The notes beneath the pieces are model-generated. The model saw nothing but the letters and a program-made list of their open reading frames with translations. It did no database searches and was not told the DNA's origin. A DNA stretch of 64,000 bases from JACKFE01 sp050248735 (GTDB lineage Bacteria > Nitrospirota > Nitrospiria > Nitrospirales > UBA8639). The position numbers and the translations under genes are program-made. Below, piece after piece: positions 20,901-29,620 of this stretch; position 1 is the first letter of the stretch; each line of letters begins with the position of its first letter. The DNA is taken from positions 62,001 to 126,000 of the forward strand of contig JBFWRU010000006.1 of the NCBI GenBank assembly GCA_050248735.1, given 5' to 3'.

Positions 20901-21421
20901 TCCTGTATCAGTTTCTGAAGTTGATCTTCTCTGGCAGACTCGGTAAGCGCAGTCAGATCAAGAATGGGGAGGGGCATATCCCTCGGAGGTTCAATGATTT
21001 GTACAGGATGTTCATTGAGGCTTGAAAACCTGACACGTAAACTATTTTGGCGTAATGCCAGGGCATTCATGCTGCTCTGAAGAGCCTCACTGTCCAGGGG
21101 TCCATGAAGCCGCCAGGCATAGGACTGGAGATAGGCTGTGCCCCTTGGCTCCCATTGGTCTAAAAACCACAAGCGAAGCTGGGCAAACGAAAGAAGAATG
21201 GGATGATCGGCCAAATTGACTTGTGGCGTCGGCCCGCCTTTGATCGAATCCGCATGACGTTGTTGAAAATGTTCCAGGATCGCCTGTTTGTTCGCCGATA
21301 AAATTTGTCGAAATTCTGCAGTCAACGCTCCAATCGGCGCATTAAACCGCAAGCCGTCCCCGTCAGGACGTAGCTCGATCCCTTTTTGCCGACAAATATC
21401 AAGAATCTCTATCGGATTCAT
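17999..21421 (-). CDS. Single-module NRPS (docking-C-A-T), predicted asparagine
   Basis: A 1,140-residue protein. Residues 1-60 match a TubC-type N-terminal docking domain (ILDICRQKGIELRPDGDGLR, then GALTAE), which receives a partner synthetase. A condensation domain follows with HHIITDG near residue 208, then an adenylation domain with YTSGSTGRPKG near 684 and a carrier with LGGHSLLATQ near 1078. The pocket aligned to GrsA is DLTKFGEVGK, one position away from the known asparagine code DLTKLGEVGK, so Asn is the likely substrate. Its start overlaps the stop of the two-module NRPS by 4 bp (ATGA), indicating translational coupling and working partnership. There is no TE and no further module, so the chain is expected to pass to another protein, most simply the four-module NRPS. 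Confidence 0.95.
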   Translation of the reverse strand: MNPIEILDICRQKGIELRPDGDGLRFNAPIGALTAEFRQILSANKQAILEHFQQRHADSIKGGPTPQVNLADHPILLSFAQLRLWFLDQWEPRGTAYLQSYAWRLHGPLDSEALQSSMNALALRQNSLRVRFSSLNEHPVQIIEPPRDMPLPILDLTALTESAREDQLQKLIQEDTQKGFDFTQGPLWRAQLIRLRQEEYVFLFTIHHIITDGWSMRILWRELGALYAAQISGQPVNLPPLSLQYADFAVWQRHWLQGKVLDQQLAYWRTQLAGAPPSLALPTDFPRPPQQTYRGNQISFVLPAPLTQTLKILSQQEHVTLFMTLLAAFQLLLFRYSGQRDILVGAPMAGRTHTDLEDLIGFFVNTLALRAKFTDRLTFRDLLRQVRQSCLKAFAHQDLPYEKLVEMLQPVRDLSRHPVIQVMFQLFGQSVPAFSLPDIRTIPERIPRQSVKFDLNCTLRETAGTLHGTMEYSTDLFTLNTIQRLVGHYQQLLEEIVANPDQQITTLSLLPKAEIQQQLVEWNETTQAYSFTKCIHELVEEQVKKTPDGVAIIFEETALTYDALNRKANQLAHYLQRLGVGPEKIVAIAMKRSLNLMVGLLGILKAGGTYLPLAINSPNDRLAYMLEHSSVSLLLTQQHDCAHLPTEGIQTICLDTNGLVVSRESEITPRSSVAPDNPAYIIYTSGSTGRPKGVVITHRGLVNYLAWLTSTYPMGEGRETLVHSSIGFDLTVTSLFGPLLAGGSVRLIDESAGLEEIVSVLRSYGGFGLLKMTPSHLEGINQLLASEDICERIGTLFLGGETLGAQTLAGWKGYRKWPKVVNEYGPTETVVGCCVYEVPQGNSFSDSIPIGRPISNMQIYLLDQYLEPMPIGIPGEIHIGGVGLARGYHKRPDLTAEQFIPHPLSKESNARLYKTGDLARYRPDGTIEYVGRLDYQVKIRGFRIELGEIETVLGQHPDVLHAVVLCREDSPGTKQLIGYIVPRDAPGPGTDDLLSLLRQRLPDYMVPSKLVFLEALPLTQNGKVDRKTLPAPDLFQAADGIPPVLPQTALEELVAEIWRDILNVASLSVDDNFFALGGHSLLATQVVARLRQVLEMDLPLRTLFEYPTVAQLARKIDGLIAKTFPGWPTDEPEDLPENKF

Positions 21422-24400
21422 ATGAGACCTTCTTCCCGATTCTTGAGAGAATGGGACTCTATGGGTAACGCCTGACTTTCACTGGATATTTCTTCAAGGT
21501 ATTGTGCCCACTCCCCAATGGTGGGAGTTTCAAAAATGTATCGAAGAGAGAATGGCGTATGAAAAATCTTTTCTATTCGGTTGATGACCTGCATGGCAAG
21601 AAGGGAGTGGCCGCCCAATTCGAAAAAATTATCATTGATTCCGATTTGTTCAACCGAAAATAATTCTATCAGAATGTCCACCAAGGTTTTCTCGATGGAA
21701 GTGCGGGGCTCAACAAAGGAGGTCCTTCGGGTGGGAGAACCGAGAGACGGTACGGGAAGGGCACGACGATCGAGTTTTCCATTGCGAGTAACAGGGAGTG
21801 AATCCAGGAATACGAAAGATGAAGGAACCATGGCAGCCGGAACCTTGGACGCAAGAAAGGATCTGAGGGATTGTTCCGTCCGGGGAGTGTTTGACTTAGG
21901 TACCACGTATGCAACAAGGAAATTCTCGTTATCCTCTTCGACATGCCCCAATACCGCTGCTGCTTCAAGGTCCGGATGTCGTTGTAGGAGACTGGTGATC
22001 TCTTCCGGTTCAATTCGAACACCTCGAATTTTAATTTGATTGTCCAGTCGACCTAAAATATCCACTGAACCGTTCAATCGATAGCGCCCGTGATCACCTG
22101 TCCTGTAGCACTGATCGGTAGAATCGTGACGGTAGGGATTTTGGAAAAATCGTTCTTGTTGCGGAGATGGCATATTGATATAGCCATGGGTTCCGAAAGG
22201 GGTTCGTATGACAATTTCTCCAATCTCCCCTGTTCCGCAAAGACGGTTGTCGGGTCCCATGATTAAAATCTGCGTTTGGGGCATCGGATACCCGATAGGT
22301 TGGATGCCCGGGCTTGGAGGATCGGGAATGACATACCAGCTTTTTATAAGAGTCGTTTCCGTCGGACCGTAAAAATTGACGAGTTGGCCGCTCTCTGGAA
22401 AGGATCGACGCCATTGATTCACCAAGGCATCGCTCACAGGTTCGCCGGAGAAAAATGTCCATCGAAGACTGGAAAGTCTTGTCTCCTCTGGAACATGTCG
22501 TATCCAAAATCTGGCAACGGTGGGTACCGCATGCAGGATCGTGATACCTTCGTGATCAATCCAGGGAATGACCTGGTCCGGAGCAAGTTCTAATTGATCT
22601 TCCGGTAAGCACACGGTGGCCCCGCTTATGAGGGAAAGAAAAATATCCCGTAGCACCGCATCAAAAGATAATGCGGTCAATTGTGCCACACGGTCACCAG
22701 GGCCGATTTTAAAAGTTTGCGCTTGCCACTTTAGGAAATGGCTCAAACTCTTGTGTCGCCCAAGGATCCCCTTTGGATTTCCGGTGGTTCCGGAAGTGAA
22801 AAAGATATAAGCCGGATCGTCGGGTTGGGGATGGTAATGACCAGATGTTGAAAGGCTATGCTCTGAGGGACGTTCATCAAGAAAGATTCCTGATTCAGGA
22901 TCAAGGCGATGGAAATGTATGCCCGCATCTCCATCCGCTGAAATGTCCGGTGTAGGGTCATGGCCGATCCACACATACCTCTTAGCTCCGGCCTCTTGAA
23001 TCATTAGGCGTTGACGGTGAGGGGGTAGCCGGGCATCCAGGGGCATAATCACGCCTCCGGCCTGAAGAATCGAAAATAAGGCGGTCACCAGTCCAAGGCT
23101 ACGATAGCCTCCGACCGCCACCACCTCGCCAGGTTGAAGGCCGTGCTTTTGTAAGGCTTGGGCCAGGGTCAGGGTTCGAGTGATCAGTTCTTTGTAAGTC
23201 CAGGTTTGTTTTCCCTGACTCATAGCGATGTGGTTTGGAAAGGCTTCTGCCTGCCGGCAAATCAGCGTAGGAACGTCCTCCTGCAGAGGTTCCTCAAGTG
23301 GAAGTGTGGGATCCGGTAGTGTCCTCCTGGAAAGATTGGTCACCAGCGAATAGCGGTGGAGAGGAAGGTCTGGATCCTCAGCTACCTGTTCCAACAAACC
23401 GGTGAGTTGATTCAGTGTTTCCTGCATGCGTGGCTCACTAAACAACCCGGCATTATAGACCAATTGCAAATTGATTCGTTTAGGATATTCCTGAAAATAC
23501 AACGTCCAGTCAAAAAGAGATTTAACAGTGAGTGAAGGAACGAAACTGGCATGCAGCCCCGGCAGGGAAAGTTCTTTGTCGGAAAAATCGTGCATATTCA
23601 GAAGCACCTGGAACAAGGGAGTACGACCGGCATGCCGTTCAAAAGGTACGACATCCAATAATTTTTCAAAAGGGGTCTCTTGATGAGTCAAGGCGCCTAA
23701 CACCTTTTCGCGTACTTGTCCAAGGAGCTGGGAAAAGGTACACGGTTCCGAGAGGGTTGTCCGTAGAACCAGATTATTGAGAAAACAGCCGATCAAAGGT
23801 TCAAAATCAACATGCGTGCGACCGGCAACCGGCGCTCCAATGAGAATATCGGTCATTCCGGTCATGCGAGAAATAAGCAGTTGGAGGGAGGCAAGTAAAA
23901 TCATAAAAAAGGTCGTGCCGGTCCGTTGTTTGAGGCGCGAAAGACTTTTTGTCTGTTCCTTCGAAAGCCAGCATTCCAATCTATGGCCTGCCAGCTCTTG
24001 AACCTGCGAGCGAGGGTAATCCGTCGGAAGGGGAAGCGGGGGAGGAGGATTCTCAAGCGTCCTTTTCCAATACTCCAGGTCTTGTACTCCCTGAGGTTTG
24101 TGCAGGTTTTTGTGTTGCCAATTGGTAAAATCCGAATATTGGGTCGTCAGAGGAGGCAAAGGAGATTTCTTATTCTCCGAATACGCTTGATACAACGTCG
24201 CAAGTTCGTCGTTAAGAATTTCTATTGATCTGGCATCACAGATAATATGATGCAGCGTCATAATTAACAGATGATCCTGGGGAGCAAACCGCAGAAGTTT
24301 TATGCGAAACAAAGGGCCTCGGCCTAAATCAAAAGCTTGAGTTTCTTCCTCCCTTATTAATCGAACCAGGGAATCTTCTTTTTCGGAGTCTGCCAAGTGG

Positions 24401-27400
24401 CTAAATTCGATAAGGGGAATATTCAGGGGGTCGGCCTGAGAAATCACCTGTTGGGGATATCCGTCAATTGAAGGAAACGTCGTACGAAGGGCTTCATGCC
24501 GAATGACGATATCCTGAAAACTTTGACGGAGGGCCGGCGCATTCAATTCTCCCTTCAAACGAAACATTTTTGAGATGTAATAGCCTCGACTCCAGGCAGG
24601 TAGTTGATCAAGAATCCAAAAGCGTTCCTGTGTAAGGGAGAGAGGAAGATATTTTGGCGAGGTAGTAGGGCCAGGCCTCTTTGTCGGTATGTCCGGTATA
24701 TCGGGAGTGTTTCTTCTCAATTCCTTAGCCAGATCGGCGACTGTCGGAAAATCAAAAAGCGAACGTAAGGGGAACTCAACCGAAAATTTTGACCGGATTC
24801 GGGAAATGATCTGTGTCGCGATAAGTGAATGGCCACCCAATGAAAAAAAGTTGTCATGTATCCCTACCCGGGGAATATTTAAGGCCTTCGCCCAAATCCC
24901 TGCGAGGAGTTCTTCGTCCAGATTTCGCGGTGCAACAAAGGCTATGTCCTCATTTCCTTCCCTCTTGTCCGGTTTAGGGAGAGCCTGCCGGTTTATTTTT
25001 CCATTGGCGGTTAGGGGAATGTCATCTAATTGAATAAAGCCACTGGGGATCATATAGTGCGGCAACCGAGTGCCCAGGTAAGACCGAATTGTCGAAGGAT
25101 CAAAGGATGCCGAACGCCTGGGAACCACATAGGCCACCAAGGATTTTTCTTTTGGGCTGTCTTCGCGACAGAGAACGATGGCATTCCGGACTTCCTGGTG
25201 TTGGAGCAAAACGGTTTCGATTTCCCCCAGTTCAATTCGAAAGCCGCGAATTTTAACCTGGCGGTCGCCACGACCCAGGAAGTTCAGGTTTCCATCCGTC
25301 AAAAAACACGCAAGATCACCGGTTCGATAGAGCCGGGCGCCACCTTTCCCACTGTAAGGGTGAGGAAGAAATTTTTCGGCGGTCAACTTCGGTTGGTTAC
25401 TGTAACACCGAGCCAAGCCTGTGCCTCCGATAAAAATTTCCCCGGTTAATCCGATTGGCTGGAGATGGAATCGTTTATCCAGCACATAGACCTGGGTATT
25501 CAAAATAGGCTGTCCTATGTGCGGGGGGCGTCTGGAGTCGCTCGTCCATTGGATGTGCCCGGAAGTGGACACAACCGTGTTTTCAGTCGGGCCGTAATTA
25601 TTGATTACTTCAAACGGAATGGACTCAGGAGGATAGTGGGTAAGCGTATCTCCGCCCGTCAGCATGGTTCGTAATGCCACTCGTTCCGGCCAGGGCAACA
25701 TCAAAAGATTTTCAGCTAACGGGGTGGGTACGAATCCAATCGTGATCTGTTGGGTAATGAGCCAATCCCGTAAAATTCTTGGGGTCATTCGAATCGTTTC
25801 ATTCTCCGGAAGATGGATGCTGGCACCCACGAGCAGGTAGGGCCATAGCTCCCATCCGGTCGCATCAAAAGCCAAGCCTGCTAATTGAGAGGTGTGATCC
25901 AGGTGACTGAGTTTAAACGTTTCTTGATGCCATTTGAGCAGATTCAGGAGACTTTCGTGGGAGATTTCGACTCCTTTTGGATGTCCGCTGGAACCCGAGG
26001 TATAAATCACATAGGCCAGATTGAGGGGAAAGAAGGGGACGGAGGGAGAAACGGAAGATTCCAACCCCAGTTGGGGGAAAATTTCTTCCCAAACCAGGAT
26101 GAGTTCCTCCATGCCCGAATGATAGACCAAATCCCGTGAATGGGTTAGAAGAATTGAGGCTCCTGAATCTGAAAGGATCATCGTGAGGCGACTGAACGGG
26201 GTGGCCGGTTCAAGGGGAACATAGGACCCGCCAGTTTTCAGGATACCCAAGAGACTAATAAGAAAGTCTTGGCTACGCTCCAAGCACACCGCGACGCGGA
26301 CCTCAGGCCCCACGCCTCGCTTCCTCAAATAGTTAGCCAGTTGATTCGCTCGCAAATTGAGAGCTGCATAGGTCAAATGGGAATCACCGCTTATGACCGC
26401 AACAGCATGGGGTGTTTTGAGAACCTGGTCAGCAAACAGATGATGAATTCCAAGAGTCGGAGAATCACCTGAAATAGGAGGATTCCACTCAGCAAGAAGT
26501 TGGTGCTGCTCGGCTTCTGTTACGAGAGACATGCGGAAAATGTCTTTTTCGGGATCGGCCACCAGCCCCTCCAAAAGGGCCTGGTAGTGGGAGGCAAGTC
26601 GAATCATTGAACTTTCCGAAAAAAGATTCCGGGGAAAGTACAAAAATCCCTCCAGCGTAGAATCTATTTCTTCACACACCATATGGAGATCAAAATTTCC
26701 CGTGCGGCGTTTAACGGAAAGCGCGGACGTAGAAAGCCCTGGCAGATCCAAGCGGATATCTTCAGAACTTCGCAATTGGAAGATCACTTGGACCACAGGA
26801 TGGCGACTGGCATCTCGAGGAGGATTCAGCATTTCAACCAGGTATTCAAACGGAATGCCGCCATGGCGGTAGGCCTTCAGGCAGACTCGCCGCACCTGGG
26901 CCAATACATCGCAAAATGACCGGGTGATTGATAGGTCAGTCCGAAGGGGAAGCAGATTGACGAAAAACCCCAGCAGGTCTTCCAATTCAACGCGATTCCG
27001 ACTTGCGGCAGGGGTCCCGACCAGAATATCCTTTTGACCGGAGTAGAAGGCTAAAAGAATTTGGAAAGCCCCGAGCAACGTCATAAAGAGAGTGACCCCA
27101 TGCCCCTGACTGACCTGTTTGAGTTTTGCCAGTGTCTGGGCGGAAATGGAAAATTGAAGATATCCGTCCTGTTCTTTCTCCCACTCCCGGCGGGGAAAAT
27201 CAGTCGGTAACTCCAGAAAATTTGGAACCCCGGCAAGTTGAGATTTCCAATATGCTAAGTCGGCGGAAAAATGATCACGTGTGGAAGCATGTGTTTGCCA
27301 ATAAGAGAAATCACTATATTGAATGGGCAAATGAGGTAACGATGGAGAGCCCTTTTCCAAAATTTGCCCATAGATGTGGCTCAATTCCTTTCCAAACCTC

Positions 27401-27891
27401 TGTAGTGACCATCCGTCAAAGACAATATGATGAACAACAACCATGAAGACGTGATCATCGGGTCCACAGGTCAGAAGGTAAAATCGAACGGGTGGCCCTT
27501 GGCAAAGATCGAAAGGACGACCGGCCTCCCTCGCATGAAAAGCATCGATTTCCTTCTCCAATTCAGCAGGGGGGAAAAATGACAAATCTTCATTTATCAA
27601 TAGTTTGTCGGGTACGGGTTTAATAATTTGAGCTGCTTGGCCGTCGAATTCCTGAATGACAGTCCGTAATGCTTCCTGACGATCAAGAATCGTATGCAGG
27701 GTATTGGTGAGAGCAGGGAGATTCAATCGCCCCTTTAAGCGCCAGGCCCGGGAAATATTATAGAGAGTGCTGGAAGGATTCAGGGTATACAGAAACCATA
27801 GCCGCCGCTGGGCCAGGGAGAGTGGAGCCGCAGTTCCCTTCGGTCTTTTAGGGATGGAGGATTGAATACCCTGAGTTGCATGAAAGCTCAT
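21418..27891 (-). CDS. Two-module NRPS (C-A-T-C-A-T), first residue predicted leucine
   Basis: A 2,157-residue protein that begins directly with a condensation domain (HHIVFDG near residue 154), as expected when the first substrate is an acyl group brought by a separate carrier. The first adenylation domain (YTSGSSGHPKG near 630) has pocket DAWFLGNVVK, the classical leucine code. The first carrier serine is near 1021. The second condensation domain has HHIICDA near 1215, with Ala replacing the usual final Gly. The second adenylation domain (FTSGTTGNPKG near 1698) has pocket D-A-R-H-F-S-F-L-I-K, which matches no code I know. The second carrier (GGHSLLAMQ) is near 2096. There is no TE; the C-terminal tail (about 2,140-2,157) is short. 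ATG at 27891 is preceded by GAGG. It lies 47 bp after the ThDP-enzyme gene and overlaps the next NRPS gene, so it is probably an early or starter elongation protein. Confidence 0.95.
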   Translation of the reverse strand: MSFHATQGIQSSIPKRPKGTAAPLSLAQRRLWFLYTLNPSSTLYNISRAWRLKGRLNLPALTNTLHTILDRQEALRTVIQEFDGQAAQIIKPVPDKLLINEDLSFFPPAELEKEIDAFHAREAGRPFDLCQGPPVRFYLLTCGPDDHVFMVVVHHIVFDGWSLQRFGKELSHIYGQILEKGSPSLPHLPIQYSDFSYWQTHASTRDHFSADLAYWKSQLAGVPNFLELPTDFPRREWEKEQDGYLQFSISAQTLAKLKQVSQGHGVTLFMTLLGAFQILLAFYSGQKDILVGTPAASRNRVELEDLLGFFVNLLPLRTDLSITRSFCDVLAQVRRVCLKAYRHGGIPFEYLVEMLNPPRDASRHPVVQVIFQLRSSEDIRLDLPGLSTSALSVKRRTGNFDLHMVCEEIDSTLEGFLYFPRNLFSESSMIRLASHYQALLEGLVADPEKDIFRMSLVTEAEQHQLLAEWNPPISGDSPTLGIHHLFADQVLKTPHAVAVISGDSHLTYAALNLRANQLANYLRKRGVGPEVRVAVCLERSQDFLISLLGILKTGGSYVPLEPATPFSRLTMILSDSGASILLTHSRDLVYHSGMEELILVWEEIFPQLGLESSVSPSVPFFPLNLAYVIYTSGSSGHPKGVEISHESLLNLLKWHQETFKLSHLDHTSQLAGLAFDATGWELWPYLLVGASIHLPENETIRMTPRILRDWLITQQITIGFVPTPLAENLLMLPWPERVALRTMLTGGDTLTHYPPESIPFEVINNYGPTENTVVSTSGHIQWTSDSRRPPHIGQPILNTQVYVLDKRFHLQPIGLTGEIFIGGTGLARCYSNQPKLTAEKFLPHPYSGKGGARLYRTGDLACFLTDGNLNFLGRGDRQVKIRGFRIELGEIETVLLQHQEVRNAIVLCREDSPKEKSLVAYVVPRRSASFDPSTIRSYLGTRLPHYMIPSGFIQLDDIPLTANGKINRQALPKPDKREGNEDIAFVAPRNLDEELLAGIWAKALNIPRVGIHDNFFSLGGHSLIATQIISRIRSKFSVEFPLRSLFDFPTVADLAKELRRNTPDIPDIPTKRPGPTTSPKYLPLSLTQERFWILDQLPAWSRGYYISKMFRLKGELNAPALRQSFQDIVIRHEALRTTFPSIDGYPQQVISQADPLNIPLIEFSHLADSEKEDSLVRLIREEETQAFDLGRGPLFRIKLLRFAPQDHLLIMTLHHIICDARSIEILNDELATLYQAYSENKKSPLPPLTTQYSDFTNWQHKNLHKPQGVQDLEYWKRTLENPPPPLPLPTDYPRSQVQELAGHRLECWLSKEQTKSLSRLKQRTGTTFFMILLASLQLLISRMTGMTDILIGAPVAGRTHVDFEPLIGCFLNNLVLRTTLSEPCTFSQLLGQVREKVLGALTHQETPFEKLLDVVPFERHAGRTPLFQVLLNMHDFSDKELSLPGLHASFVPSLTVKSLFDWTLYFQEYPKRINLQLVYNAGLFSEPRMQETLNQLTGLLEQVAEDPDLPLHRYSLVTNLSRRTLPDPTLPLEEPLQEDVPTLICRQAEAFPNHIAMSQGKQTWTYKELITRTLTLAQALQKHGLQPGEVVAVGGYRSLGLVTALFSILQAGGVIMPLDARLPPHRQRLMIQEAGAKRYVWIGHDPTPDISADGDAGIHFHRLDPESGIFLDERPSEHSLSTSGHYHPQPDDPAYIFFTSGTTGNPKGILGRHKSLSHFLKWQAQTFKIGPGDRVAQLTALSFDAVLRDIFLSLISGATVCLPEDQLELAPDQVIPWIDHEGITILHAVPTVARFWIRHVPEETRLSSLRWTFFSGEPVSDALVNQWRRSFPESGQLVNFYGPTETTLIKSWYVIPDPPSPGIQPIGYPMPQTQILIMGPDNRLCGTGEIGEIVIRTPFGTHGYINMPSPQQERFFQNPYRHDSTDQCYRTGDHGRYRLNGSVDILGRLDNQIKIRGVRIEPEEITSLLQRHPDLEAAAVLGHVEEDNENFLVAYVVPKSNTPRTEQSLRSFLASKVPAAMVPSSFVFLDSLPVTRNGKLDRRALPVPSLGSPTRRTSFVEPRTSIEKTLVDILIELFSVEQIGINDNFFELGGHSLLAMQVINRIEKIFHTPFSLRYIFETPTIGEWAQYLEEISSESQALPIESHSLKNREEGLI

Positions 27892-27938
27892 GTTCTTTTC
27901 CTCGAAGGATTGATGGGATGGATAAAGCTCGGATCGCC

Positions 27939-29579
27939 TTATCCTAAATAATTGTGAAAGGGGATCTGAGGATCAACATACACATTCAGGCATGCAGGTT
28001 TCCCGGACTCGGCCGCTCGCCTGAGAGCAGGTTGGACCTGTTCAGGCCGATCGAGGGACTCCGCATACCCTCCGAAAGCTTCCATGATTTTTTCATAAGG
28101 AATTCGAGTAAGATATTTGGTCGCCGGTTCATGGCCAGGCAGATGGCACGTTCGGGAATCCTGACCGGCACAGGGACCGTCATTATTCACGACGACGACG
28201 ATGATGGGAATGTTATGACGGACGGCCGTTTCCATTTCCATGCAAGTTACGCCAAAAGCCATATCTCCGCAGATGACGACCACCATCCGATGAGGCGCGC
28301 TCAGTTTTGCCCCGACCCCAAAGGGAACGCCGACGCCCATACACCCGTTTGAACCGGCTGTGAACCGGGAAACGGGTTCATAACTGGGAAGCACTTCTTG
28401 TCCAGCGGCCATGGTATTTCGTCCATCGAATATGCAAATGGTATCGCGTGGAAGAAATTCCCGGATTTCTTTCATGAGTCGATAGGGAGACATTGGAGAA
28501 CCCGAATGGTTGGCAAGGTGTTCTCGTTGCTGAAGATATTTCGTCCCTACTTGCTGAAGTTGTCTGTGCCATTCCTCTCGTCCTGTCAGGCAGGGCGTCA
28601 TTGTTCCCCCATGCTGGTGTAAAACGTGAAGGAGTTCCTGCAGCACTTGCCTGATGTCTCCCTGGATTAGAATGGAATTGGGAGGATCGAGTGACAGTTC
28701 TTCCTTGGCGATGTCCACATGGATCAGTTTGGCATTTTTGGCAAACTGCGTGGTAAAACGAAACGTCCAATTCAGGCGTGCCCCCATAATTAGAATCGTA
28801 TCGGCCTGTTGTTGGAGAAAATCCCGGGCGGCATTACCACAGAGTGGATGATCATCCGGAAGCAACCCGCGACCCATGGGTGAAGTAATAAAAGGAATTT
28901 GATACGTTTCAATGATGGTTCGGAGTTCTTTGTAGGGTTCGGACCATCGAATGCCCTTCCCGATGATGATTGCCGGTCGTTGAGCCTGAATGAGAATTTC
29001 CGCTACTTTTTCTAGCGTTGCGCAATCTGGCTTTGGGATAAAAAAAGGTTCGGGGATAGGAGCCTCGATCAACGCTGCAGAATCATTGAGAACTCTTACA
29101 GGGAAATCCAAATATACGGGACCAGGTTGTCCCGTCATGGCCAAATGATACCCACGAGTCACGTATTCAACGATTTTATCCGGAGAATCCACTTCAGCCG
29201 CCCATTTGCTCAGGGGTTGAAATAGGGTTGCTCCGTCCAGCAATTGAAACGTGCCGGGCCTGGCCGGGTTCGTGCTGGAAGATTTGCCCCCTAAAACCAG
29301 CAGAGGCCAACAATTATCTTTGGCCACAAGAATCCCTGTTGTGGCATTGGTCACGCCGGGACCGGCCGACAAGATGACGGCTGCTGTTAAACGTCCTGAT
29401 ACGTAGTTGTGGGCAAGAGCCATGGATACGGCCGCCTGTTGATGACGAACGCCAATGACTCGGATGCCGACATGAGAACAGGCAGGGAGGGTTTCCTTAA
29501 TCGGAGATCCTGAAAGGCTAAAGACATGGGTGACGCCCAAACTTTTTAATGTGTGTGCAAGGAGGTGATGTCCGTTCAC
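27939..29579 (-). CDS. ThDP enzyme of the oxalyl-CoA decarboxylase / 2-hydroxyacyl-CoA lyase family
   Basis: A 546-residue ThDP-dependent enzyme. SAGPGVTN, NCWPLLVLGG with GTFQLLD, and the diphosphate/Mg site GDMAFG...VVVVNNDG resemble oxalyl-CoA decarboxylase and 2-hydroxyacyl-CoA lyase more than acetolactate synthase. Those enzymes release formyl-CoA from oxalyl-CoA, or cleave or join 2-hydroxyacyl-CoA with an aldehyde. The near-universal catalytic glutamate that activates the ThDP ring, usually in RHEQ or RNEQ, reads RHQQ here (Gln47), so classical chemistry is in doubt. The start is GTG at 29579. The gene lies 41 bp after the ligase-carrier gene and 47 bp before the first NRPS, so it should act on a precursor or on the carrier-bound starter. 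The exact substrate cannot be read from sequence. Confidence 0.8.
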   Translation of the reverse strand: MNGHHLLAHTLKSLGVTHVFSLSGSPIKETLPACSHVGIRVIGVRHQQAAVSMALAHNYVSGRLTAAVILSAGPGVTNATTGILVAKDNCWPLLVLGGKSSSTNPARPGTFQLLDGATLFQPLSKWAAEVDSPDKIVEYVTRGYHLAMTGQPGPVYLDFPVRVLNDSAALIEAPIPEPFFIPKPDCATLEKVAEILIQAQRPAIIIGKGIRWSEPYKELRTIIETYQIPFITSPMGRGLLPDDHPLCGNAARDFLQQQADTILIMGARLNWTFRFTTQFAKNAKLIHVDIAKEELSLDPPNSILIQGDIRQVLQELLHVLHQHGGTMTPCLTGREEWHRQLQQVGTKYLQQREHLANHSGSPMSPYRLMKEIREFLPRDTICIFDGRNTMAAGQEVLPSYEPVSRFTAGSNGCMGVGVPFGVGAKLSAPHRMVVVICGDMAFGVTCMEMETAVRHNIPIIVVVVNNDGPCAGQDSRTCHLPGHEPATKYLTRIPYEKIMEAFGGYAESLDRPEQVQPALRRAAESGKPACLNVYVDPQIPFHNYLG

Positions 29580-29620
29580 GAGATTAGCTCACGGAGATCA
29601 GCAGTCGAGAAGCAGGTTTT

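Noticed and set aside
27939..29579. Acetolactate synthase (ilvB) for branched-chain amino acids
   Set aside because: No small subunit or other ilv genes are nearby, and the NCWPLLVLGG and GDMAFG motifs fit the oxalyl-CoA decarboxylase/HACL group better.
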